Assembly (NCBI GenBank): GCA_905478295.1
Contig: CAJQHZ010000053.1
Coordinates: 1-35,928 of the forward strand
Length of the DNA: 35,928 nt
Direction of reading: 5' to 3'
Source of the DNA: an uncultured Flavobacteriales bacterium
Lineage (GTDB): Bacteria; Bacteroidota; Bacteroidia; Flavobacteriales; Schleiferiaceae
Shown in pieces: positions 24,398 to 30,809 of the stretch (the first letter of the stretch is position 1; every line of letters starts with the position of its first letter). A program made the translations under genes and the position numbers. Under the pieces are notes generated by a model. That model did not search any database, was not told the origin of the DNA, and saw only the letters and a program-made list of their open reading frames with translations.

Positions 24398-25342
24398 TTA
24401 CAAGGTGATGTAACGTGAGCGCTTCTCTTCGTAGATTTTATCTACGGAGATGAGAATGCCGGTTTCTTCTACATTTCCAAAATCGGCGTTAACGAAAGTC
24501 CCAAAAGTTTTCATTTCAGGACTCAGCACCATGTATTGTTTAATCAATGGAGGAACACTTTCGCCAAATTCACTGGTCAGCTTACCAAGATTCCGAAGTC
24601 CTTTTTTAAAATTGGTTGAAAAATCCAATCGGTCGATAGGGAAGTGTTGTTCAAGCCCTGGAAGTTTTGGCAACTCGGCTTGTAAGATGGGGTGCATGAG
24701 TCCTTCAGTATCTGGGAAATAATGTTCCAAAAAATTCAGAACCCAATTCCGCGCATTACGATCGTAGGAAGGATACATAGTAACCTTTCCGTAAAAGTGA
24801 CGCATGTTTTCATATTTCAACACAATTGCACCTAGACCATCCCAGATATTGTCTAACGCAAACATCCCTTTTCTAGGATCAACGGCAGGCTGGTATTTCG
24901 GTTGTACCCAACTGCGCCCTAATTCAATACTGTGCGGCAGGTAATCTTCAAGAAACTGCGGTGAAAACTGAAAATAATGCCCCATACTTAGGTCGTGTTG
25001 GGGACTTCTCTTTCCTCCTGCGACAGTTGCACCATCTATAAACCGGTAGCCACCTACAATCTCTTCTTCCTCTGGATTCCAAACAATCAGTTGTTGGTAA
25101 GGATTGTCGCTAAGGTCCAGTTCGTCGAGATCAACGGGTTTACCAGTTCCACCGTCGGCGCTGGCAAAAGTTAGTTCGCGCAAACGACCCACTTCTTGCA
25201 CCGTTTCAGGTGAATTGTGCACGTTTACGATATAGATTTCATTGTTGAGTTTAGAGGTGTAGCGAACAAACCGCTCTTGGGTCAATTCCGCTTTTATTGC
25301 CTCTACCGGCACTGCCGGTCTGATGTGACTCAAATCTATCAT
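24398..25342 (-). CDS. glsB: GNAT-fold N-acyltransferase, GlsB/OlsB-like
   Basis: A 314-residue protein of the hemolysin/OlsB-type GNAT family that transfers a 3-hydroxyacyl chain from acyl-ACP to an amino acid. Family hallmarks are the segment VGRLRELTFASADGGTGKPVDLDELD (shown here at about residues 51-76), followed by QLIVWNPEEEEIVGGYRFI (about 84-102) and the later IELGRSWVQPKYQ. In Bacteroides thetaiotaomicron GlsB with the PlsC-like GlsA makes glycine lipids; the neighbouring PlsC-like gene 38 nt upstream on the same strand fits this pair. The amino acid (glycine or ornithine) cannot be read from sequence. The exact -7 box TATATTTG ends 4 nt before the ATG, so this gene may also have its own, possibly leaderless, transcript. 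Confidence 0.7.
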   Translation of the reverse strand: MIDLSHIRPAVPVEAIKAELTQERFVRYTSKLNNEIYIVNVHNSPETVQEVGRLRELTFASADGGTGKPVDLDELDLSDNPYQQLIVWNPEEEEIVGGYRFIDGATVAGGKRSPQHDLSMGHYFQFSPQFLEDYLPHSIELGRSWVQPKYQPAVDPRKGMFALDNIWDGLGAIVLKYENMRHFYGKVTMYPSYDRNARNWVLNFLEHYFPDTEGLMHPILQAELPKLPGLEQHFPIDRLDFSTNFKKGLRNLGKLTSEFGESVPPLIKQYMVLSPEMKTFGTFVNADFGNVEETGILISVDKIYEEKRSRYITL

Positions 25343-25346
25343 GTTG

Positions 25347-25354
25347 CAAATATA
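25347..25354 (-). promoter_or_regulatory. -7 promoter box 4 nt before the GlsB-like start codon
   Basis: The minus strand reads TATATTTG, an exact TAnnTTTG, then CAAC and ATG (25342). With a start site 4-7 nt after the box, the mRNA would begin at or within the start codon. A weak -33-like TTTA lies 16 nt upstream. Confidence 0.5.
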
Positions 25355-25380
25355 CCGCCTAATGGCTGGTTAAAGGCGAC

Positions 25381-26220
25381 TTATTTCACCAGATTGTATA
25401 CGTTAGATTTTACTTCATATGCCCAATCATCGTCGTTCTTTGACTTATCGAGATACTCAGGATAAATGGGCTTTCCGTAAGTAATGGTTATCGTTTTGCC
25501 GCGTTGTTTCATCATTTCTTGAGCCAGTAAAAGCATCTCGATATTGATTTTAATCCCAAAGAACTTACGAATCTTTGCAACCCTGTAGAATTTTCGGGAA
25601 AGACGACCACTGATGTGAACGGGAACGATGGGCTTTTTATGTCTTTTTGCTTTGCTAATGAACGTCTTCTTCCAATCTAGATCACGGATAACCTTATACT
25701 TAGTCATTCTACTAACCAGTCCGGCAGGGAATATGAAAACAGCGTTTTCACTGGCAAATAACTCGTCTACACGGCGGATATTCTCACGCGGTGTGGCGCC
25801 AAACTTATTTACTCCGACAAAAATCCCTCGAAGATTAACGATGGACATTAAAAGGTCATTAACTAAAAACTTTACATCATTACGATGGTGCGAAATACTT
25901 TCCATGATCGCCATAGCATCCATTCCGCCTAAGGGGTGGTTTGCTGCAAATATGGCCCCTCCCGCTGTGGGAATGTTTTCAATACCCTTACTTACAACAG
26001 TGACATTGAATCGTTTACAAACTGCAGCACAGAACTCGAAATTATTCAAGTCCTTTAGCTCTACCATGATTTGGTTCAGAACGCGTTCTCTTACGATTCG
26101 CTCGCTAACGTAACGGATAAGAAACCCAGGAATAATTTGGTAGAGTGAAGGATTTTTGTCCTTAATTACTCCATCGATATCGATGAATTTATCTGGCGAT
26201 TTGGTTTGGTTTTCGGTCAT
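25381..26220 (-). CDS. glsA: PlsC-like acyltransferase (GlsA-like)
   Basis: A 279-residue lysophospholipid acyltransferase-family protein, probably peripheral on the inner membrane face. The active-site block is NHPLGGMDA (Asn94, His95, Asp101), which is H-X5-D, one residue longer than the canonical H-X4-D of PlsC; the same HPLGG form occurs in the hemolysin-like subset. The later blocks are recognisable as GVNKFGATPREN and FIFPAGLVSR, the latter with FPAG for FPEG. As partner of the GNAT protein downstream it would O-acylate the N-acyl amino acid to give a glycine- or ornithine-type lipid, as GlsA does in Bacteroides. Phosphatidate synthesis by ordinary PlsC is the alternative. Promoter box TATTTTTG lies 17 nt before the ATG. 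Confidence 0.72.
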   Translation of the reverse strand: MTENQTKSPDKFIDIDGVIKDKNPSLYQIIPGFLIRYVSERIVRERVLNQIMVELKDLNNFEFCAAVCKRFNVTVVSKGIENIPTAGGAIFAANHPLGGMDAMAIMESISHHRNDVKFLVNDLLMSIVNLRGIFVGVNKFGATPRENIRRVDELFASENAVFIFPAGLVSRMTKYKVIRDLDWKKTFISKAKRHKKPIVPVHISGRLSRKFYRVAKIRKFFGIKINIEMLLLAQEMMKQRGKTITITYGKPIYPEYLDKSKNDDDWAYEVKSNVYNLVK

Positions 26221-26237
26221 TTCTTTGGAGTGAAAGG

Positions 26238-26245
26238 CAAAAATA
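26238..26245 (-). promoter_or_regulatory. -7 box of the PlsC-like gene
   Basis: Minus strand TATTTTTG, an exact TAnnTTTG, 17 nt before the ATG at 26220. It sits in the 33-nt gap after the DUF1801 gene, so the acyltransferase pair can be transcribed independently of that gene. No clear -33 TTG was found at the expected distance. Confidence 0.5.
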
Positions 26246-26253
26246 GTGAATTC

Positions 26254-26709
26254 CTATTTCTTAAGTTGCTTCTCGTAGGTCGCTATCCATTGCTCTGGTG
26301 TTATTTTCTGAGCCAATTCTTCAATAAGTTGAAACGGGATATCGTCCATCTTCTTAAAACGCACACAGCTTTTTCCCATATCCAATTTTCTTTTAGAATG
26401 CTTTGGATACTCTTCTTGCCACCAAGATATGAGTTCAGGCGTTGCATACAAACCCATGTGATAAAAGGCGATAAAGTTTTTTTGTGAAGCGATGCTAATG
26501 AAGGGTAGTGCAACCTGCGGGGATACATGATAACCAGATGGATAAAGACTACGAGGAACAGAGAATGCAGGCATGCCATAGCTCAGGCATTCTTCAAAAC
26601 CTTTGGGTAGATGTGTTCTTAAGATGGATAATAATTTCTCAAATACTACTTTGCGGTCTTCGGGGATTTGATCAATATATTCAGCAATTGTGGAGGCTTT
26701 AATGGTCAT
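26254..26709 (-). CDS. DUF1801 (YdhG-like) domain protein
   Basis: A 151-residue soluble protein of the DUF1801 family, whose members include YdhG and frataxin-like iron chaperones; the biochemical role is not settled. Typical features: an N-terminal helix pattern (YIDQIPEDRKVVFEKLLSILRTHL), the motif EECLSYGMPAFSV, a strand segment FISIASQKNFIAFYHMG, and the C-terminal MGKSCVRFKKMDDIPFQLI. The open frame runs to 26874, but the upstream part has no similarity and contains the opposite-strand small gene's promoter region; the ATG at 26707-26709 matches the family start. The near-consensus TAACTTTA lies 8 nt upstream of this ATG. Confidence 0.82.
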   Translation of the reverse strand: MTIKASTIAEYIDQIPEDRKVVFEKLLSILRTHLPKGFEECLSYGMPAFSVPRSLYPSGYHVSPQVALPFISIASQKNFIAFYHMGLYATPELISWWQEEYPKHSKRKLDMGKSCVRFKKMDDIPFQLIEELAQKITPEQWIATYEKQLKK

Positions 26710-26809
26710 AGAAAGCTTAAAGTTATTTGAAGCTAAATATAAATGATTAATACTAAGAGCCTCAAAGAACAAGTCATTGCATCTGGTGTTAATTCGAAAA
26801 ATGTAAATA

Positions 26810-26977
26810 ATGTTTGGACTGTTCAAAAAGAAATCGGAAAAAGAAAAGCTTGAAGCACAATATGATGCACTCATTAAGAAGAGCTATGAGTTAAGCCACA
26901 GCAATAGAGCGGAAAGTGACAAGGTACAAGCACAAGCGCAAGAAGTACTTAAGCAAATTGAGGCACTAGAAGATTAG
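26810..26977 (+). CDS. Small DUF6435/Lacal_2735-type protein
   Basis: A 55-residue, strongly charged helical protein beginning MFGLFKKKSEKEKLEAQYDA and ending with QEVLKQIEALED. This opening and the central SYELSHSNRAESDK match the short Lacal_2735/DUF6435 family found widely in Flavobacteriia; no function is known. The N-terminal MFGLF followed by lysines could be a membrane-contacting amphipathic tip, and the rest is predicted to be a coiled-coil hairpin. It overlaps the convergent DUF3817 gene by 4 nt (26974-26977) and is divergent from the DUF1801 gene. Confidence 0.78.
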   Translation: MFGLFKKKSEKEKLEAQYDALIKKSYELSHSNRAESDKVQAQAQEVLKQIEALED

Positions 26978-27285
26978 TGCTCGCCGCGCAATGCACCGAT
27001 GGGACGTAACCATTTTTTCTCTGCGTAAAATGTGCCGAATGGCACTAAAGAAGCAATGAGAAAAAGCAGTGACTTTGATAAACTCACCTTGTAATTTACC
27101 GTAAAATCGATCAGAGCAAACAGGTAAAGAACAGTTAAAAGTCCGTGCATCATTCCGAAAACCTTATTCGGATAAGGCATGTCAAAGCCGTACTTCAAGG
27201 GCATGCAAATGAACAAAAGAATTAGGAAGGAGCTGCCCTCAAAAAAGGCGACCCATTTGAATCGAGTGTATGGGTTTCTTAGCAT
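26974..27285 (-). CDS. DUF3817 membrane protein
   Basis: A 103-residue inner-membrane protein with three predicted transmembrane helices (about 13-30, 42-62, 69-86). The pattern RFKWVAFFEGSSFLILLF, then NKVFGMMHGLLTVLY (with the conserved GMMHG), then FGTFYAEKKWL is that of the DUF3817/YdzA family. Its function is unknown. The start overlaps the end of the alpha/beta hydrolase gene by 7 nt, so the two are co-transcribed and probably translationally coupled. Confidence 0.85.
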   Translation of the reverse strand: MLRNPYTRFKWVAFFEGSSFLILLFICMPLKYGFDMPYPNKVFGMMHGLLTVLYLFALIDFTVNYKVSLSKSLLFLIASLVPFGTFYAEKKWLRPIGALRGEH

Positions 27286-28079
27286 GTTCTTTTGTGCTTC
27301 TCGTCTATTGAATTAAGGAATTTAATGGCTTCAGCATTGAAAATCTCTGGTTGTTCTATATTGACAACGTGACCGCAGTTTTCAATGACATGAAGCAGCG
27401 CACTGCGGTGGTCTTCTACAATTTTCCGAATACTTGGTAAGAACATGTGGTCCTCGCTTCCCATGATATAAAGGGTAGGGACATTGCTGTCTTTGAATCG
27501 GAAAAATCTCAATAAAGGATTCACTTCCGCCACTAGGGTAAACCAACGTTTAAACTCTCTTTGATACAACTTGCGAGCCTCTCTTGCGAAAAGATTACGA
27601 GCCTCCTTGTGGGTTTTTTTAGGCATAATCACCCATGCAAAGAACTTATACAGAACCATATATGGAATGACGCTTTTAAATGCGGCTCCTGTTCTCATTA
27701 AAACCTGACCGCGTTTATTGAGTTTCATTACTGCACCGCCCATGATCATGCTTAGCGATCGTTGTGGGTGACGTTCTGTAATATCACGTATAATGATGGT
27801 ACCCAGTGATATTCCAATCCAATGCGTGCTTTGTATTTTCAAATGATCTAATACCTCCAGTACCTCATCACCGATAGTGGAGAAGTTGTAGTTTTTGATA
27901 CGTTCGTAAATAGGCGCTTTGCTTCGGCCATGTCCTCGAAGGTCAATGAGCAGTACATTAAAGTTGGTCGAGAATGCTTTCAGTTGTTTGTACCAGATCG
28001 TACTAGACCCTCCCGCACCGTGTACGAAGGTAACCCAGGGCAATTGTGGTGCATTTTGATGTGTACTATAACTAAGCAT
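27279..28079 (-). CDS. Alpha/beta-fold hydrolase
   Basis: A 266-residue serine hydrolase. Oxyanion-hole motif HGAGGSS (about 19-25), nucleophile elbow GISLGT with the catalytic Ser, acidic residue in GSEDHMF and catalytic His in NCGHVVNIEQPE. LLIDLRGHGRS is the typical second strand-turn region. The substrate is unknown. The frame is open to 28142, but the ATG at 28077-28079 puts the start at MLSYSTHQ, a short lead into the first strand as in close relatives, and a -7-like box (TTCATTTG) ends 4 nt upstream of it, so the longer start is rejected. Overlaps DUF3817 by 7 nt. Confidence 0.88.
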   Translation of the reverse strand: MLSYSTHQNAPQLPWVTFVHGAGGSSTIWYKQLKAFSTNFNVLLIDLRGHGRSKAPIYERIKNYNFSTIGDEVLEVLDHLKIQSTHWIGISLGTIIIRDITERHPQRSLSMIMGGAVMKLNKRGQVLMRTGAAFKSVIPYMVLYKFFAWVIMPKKTHKEARNLFAREARKLYQREFKRWFTLVAEVNPLLRFFRFKDSNVPTLYIMGSEDHMFLPSIRKIVEDHRSALLHVIENCGHVVNIEQPEIFNAEAIKFLNSIDEKHKRTC

Positions 28080-28083
28080 ATTA

Positions 28084-28167
28084 CAAATGAAACACTTTAT
28101 CCTTAAAGGCTGTTCAGTGTTGGGCAGTTTTATTATGTTCACGCTTCAAAATTGACCTATAAATTTG
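28084..28167. promoter_or_regulatory. Divergent hydrolase/sulP promoter region
   Basis: On the plus strand TAAATTTG (28160-28167) is an exact TAnnTTTG and ends 5 nt before the sulP ATG (28173). On the minus strand TTCATTTG (28091 to 28084), one mismatch, ends 4 nt before the hydrolase ATG (28079). Both predict very short or absent leaders. No convincing TTG -33 box was seen at 17-23 nt for either. Confidence 0.5.
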
Positions 28168-28172
28168 AAGCT

Positions 28173-29756
28173 ATGTTAAATCACAGTCCCTTTGCAAACT
28201 TAAAGCAAGATGCACCCAGTTCTTTGGTTGTATTTCTTGTTGCCTTACCACTTTGTCTGGGTATTGCACTTGCCTCGGGTGCACCACTTTTCTCTGGACT
28301 AATTGCTGGAATTATTGGCGGGTTGATAGTTGCGCCTCTTAGCGGCAGTCCGTTAGGTGTAAGTGGCCCTGCCGCAGGGTTAGCAGTTATAGTCTATGGG
28401 GCTATAGAAGAATTGGGTGCTTATCCTACGTTCTTAGCAGCCGTGATCGTGGCAGGTATAGTACAGGTCCTTCTAGGCGTATTGAAAGCCGGAGTAATCG
28501 GTTATTATTTTCCTTCTTCTGTTATTAAAGGTATGCTAAGCGGGATTGGGATAATTATCTTCTTAAAGCAGATTCCTCACGCTTTTGGATACGATAGTAC
28601 TCAAGAGGTTGGAAATTATTTTGATGCAATTACACCTTCTGCTGCGCTGATATCCATGCTTGGTTTAGGTATATTAATTCTGTGGGAACGACCGTTTATG
28701 AAAAAGATGTCGTTTACTACAATCATACAAGGACCACTTGTGGTGGTTGTGACGGGAATTGTTCTCAAGCTCTATTTCGACGGCAAAGAAGGATGGGAAT
28801 TAGTAGGAGATCAGTTAGTTTCTATTCCTGTAACTGAAGGATTAAGTGGATTCATAGGACAGTTTACTACGCCTGATTTTAGCGCCTTTCTTAATCCAGC
28901 CATCTATACAATTGGTATAACTATGGCGGTTGTTGCATCTCTAGAAACATTGTTATGTGTGGAGGCAACGGATAAATTGGATCCTTACAAAAGAGTTACA
29001 CCAACAAACCGTGAATTATTAGCTCAAGGAACGGGTAACATAGTGAGTGGATTAGTGGGTGGACTGCCTATCACTCAGGTCATTGTTCGATCATCAGCAA
29101 ATATTCAAAGTGGCGGACGTACAAAAGCTTCTGCTACTTTACACGGAGCACTATTGCTTATTTCGGCATTTGCAATTCCTGCAGTATTGAACCTAATACC
29201 ATTAGCTGCATTGGCCGCAGTACTATTAATTGTTGGTTACAAACTCGCAAAGCCAAGTATGATTATTGGCATGTGGAAGAAAGGTAGTAATGAATTTATA
29301 CCCTTCGCTGTAACCGTTCTTGGTATTGTTCTTACCGATCTGTTAATGGGAATAGCCTTAGGTTTAGTTGTAGCCATTGTTTCTATACTATGGGACAACT
29401 TTAAAGTGCCTTACAAATTCGATATTCGTAATTATAAAGCGGGTGATCCGATAAAAATTGAGTTTTCGGAAGTGGTCAGCTTTTTAAACAAAGCTAGCAT
29501 TCAACAAACCTTAGATACCATTCCTCCTAAGACGAGCGTAGTACTGGATGCCTCTCAGACTTTACGCATGCACCCGGATGTAAATGAAATCATAGAAGAG
29601 TTTCAAGTGAATGCCGCGACAAAGGATATTACGTTGGAGTTAATAGGTTTTGAGGCTACGGTAAGTGAAACCCCGATGGCTGATTTCGAAGAGCAGGTAT
29701 TACAAAAGCCGCGCGCAACAACTTCTAAAGTCGCTAAACTCTTTAAAAAGAAGTAA
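28173..29756 (+). CDS. SulP-family inorganic anion transporter
   Basis: An inner-membrane SLC26/SulP transporter of 527 residues, 10-14 membrane segments by hydrophobicity. The signature of the first helices (SLVVFLVALPLCLGIALASG) and of TM3 (PLSGSPLGVSGPAAGLAVIV, the anion-site region) is clear, as is the conserved GTGNIVSGLVGGLPITQVIVRSS block. A degenerate C-terminal STAS-like domain follows (about 425-505). Substrate could be sulfate, bicarbonate or another anion; many Bacteroidota SulP genes lie next to a carbonic anhydrase, but none is present here. The TTG codon at 28152 is in frame but the ATG at 28173 follows an exact -7 box and fits better. Unknown outer-membrane protein follows after 10 nt. 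Confidence 0.9.
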   Translation: MLNHSPFANLKQDAPSSLVVFLVALPLCLGIALASGAPLFSGLIAGIIGGLIVAPLSGSPLGVSGPAAGLAVIVYGAIEELGAYPTFLAAVIVAGIVQVLLGVLKAGVIGYYFPSSVIKGMLSGIGIIIFLKQIPHAFGYDSTQEVGNYFDAITPSAALISMLGLGILILWERPFMKKMSFTTIIQGPLVVVVTGIVLKLYFDGKEGWELVGDQLVSIPVTEGLSGFIGQFTTPDFSAFLNPAIYTIGITMAVVASLETLLCVEATDKLDPYKRVTPTNRELLAQGTGNIVSGLVGGLPITQVIVRSSANIQSGGRTKASATLHGALLLISAFAIPAVLNLIPLAALAAVLLIVGYKLAKPSMIIGMWKKGSNEFIPFAVTVLGIVLTDLLMGIALGLVVAIVSILWDNFKVPYKFDIRNYKAGDPIKIEFSEVVSFLNKASIQQTLDTIPPKTSVVLDASQTLRMHPDVNEIIEEFQVNAATKDITLELIGFEATVSETPMADFEEQVLQKPRATTSKVAKLFKKK

Positions 29757-29766
29757 CTTAGATCAC

Positions 29767-30393
29767 ATGCGGTTGAGGTATGTGTGTTTTTCGGGACTGT
29801 TTGGGCTGTTATTCATTTTACCTAATGAATGTGCAGGACAAGAATCGCCGCGTTTTCGTGCAGAGTTAGGCTATCTCTATGCTTTTCATGACGATTTGGG
29901 AATTACTAAGAAGGATTGGATACGGGTTCCTGGAACATGGTCAGATCCATCTAATTACGACGGTCAAAGCCAATATGCCTTTACTTTCAGAGATACCTCT
30001 TGGTACTACCCGTTTAACCATCATCTGCCATTTATTAATACTCGTTACCGTCTGAGCTCAAATTCAATAAATTCTCTTGAAGTTTCTCTTCTTCAGAGTA
30101 TTACCATTAACAGTTGGCGTCAATTGTCCTTTATGTGGGGAGCGGAGTTCATATACCGTCCAGTGGATTGGATGCAATTAGCCATTCAAGGAGGATTCAT
30201 TTCTGGATATCATGCAGTAACTGATCTTCAAAATCCAACGTTATTGCCAATAGAAGGCGAGGAGGGAGGAGTCCTTTTAGGCGCGAATGCTACTGCAGAT
30301 TTTTTACTCTCAGAACGCTGGAAGGTACGCTTGAGTTATAATCCACTAGTCACGGGCCTAGGTATGGCGTATGACTTGAAAAAAAACAAATAG
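29767..30393 (+). CDS. Predicted outer-membrane beta-barrel protein, unknown function
   Basis: Not recognised. 208 residues with a signal peptide (LFGLLFILPNECAGQ, cleavage near 24-25) and then alternating, Tyr/Trp-rich amphipathic strands (RFRAELGYLYAF, FTFRDTSWYYPF, RLSSNSINSLEVSLLQSI, QLSFMWGAEFIYRP, WMQLAIQGGFISGYHA, LGANATADFLLSERWKVRLSYNP), as in small outer-membrane barrels. The last residues are charged (YDLKKNK) and not the usual aromatic, so a barrel is an inference from strand pattern only. The frame is open upstream into sulP (29665), but the ATG at 29767 begins exactly at the signal peptide. It sits 10 nt after sulP and 2 nt before the OsmC gene, so the three are probably one transcript. 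Confidence 0.72.
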   Translation: MRLRYVCFSGLFGLLFILPNECAGQESPRFRAELGYLYAFHDDLGITKKDWIRVPGTWSDPSNYDGQSQYAFTFRDTSWYYPFNHHLPFINTRYRLSSNSINSLEVSLLQSITINSWRQLSFMWGAEFIYRPVDWMQLAIQGGFISGYHAVTDLQNPTLLPIEGEEGGVLLGANATADFLLSERWKVRLSYNPLVTGLGMAYDLKKNK

Positions 30394-30395
30394 CT

Positions 30396-30809
30396 ATGAA
30401 AATAACCTTAGAACGCTTCGACGAAAATTTTGGCTTTAAGGCACTTGCAGGTAACCACGAAATGATACTAGATACTGCCCCTGAGATTGGTGGCAACGAT
30501 CAGGGCTTTCGCCCTATGGAGTTAATGCTTATTTCATTAGCGGGTTGTAGTGCAATAGATATAGTCCATATTCTAAATAAAGGCAAGCATGTTATTCACA
30601 GCTATGCTGCTCAGGTTGAAGCCGAACGTCGTGATGAATTGCCTCGAATTTTCTCAACAATTAACATGATTATTACCGTTGATACTGATGCGCCTGATAC
30701 CGTTTTGGAGCGCGCGGCGAAACTGACAAAAGAGAAGTATTGTAGCGCTTATGCGGTGCTAGAAGCATCCGCATCCGTAACATTGAAATTAGTTAGAGGC
30801 TCACGTTAA
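30396..30809 (+). CDS. OsmC/Ohr-family peroxiredoxin-like protein
   Basis: A 137-residue protein of the OsmC family, which reduces organic hydroperoxides through a reactive cysteine pair. The peroxidatic-type motif SLAGCSAIDIVHIL (Cys51) and the later KYCSAYAVLEASA (about 115-127, Cys117) are present. The N-terminal GNHEMILDTAPEIGGNDQGFRPMELML is the usual substrate-pocket lead. Many Bacteroidota OsmC proteins of this subset (YhfA-like) have uncertain substrates. It starts 2 nt after the preceding gene's stop; its last 17 nt overlap the end of the convergent FecA-like receptor gene. Confidence 0.88.
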   Translation: MKITLERFDENFGFKALAGNHEMILDTAPEIGGNDQGFRPMELMLISLAGCSAIDIVHILNKGKHVIHSYAAQVEAERRDELPRIFSTINMIITVDTDAPDTVLERAAKLTKEKYCSAYAVLEASASVTLKLVRGSR

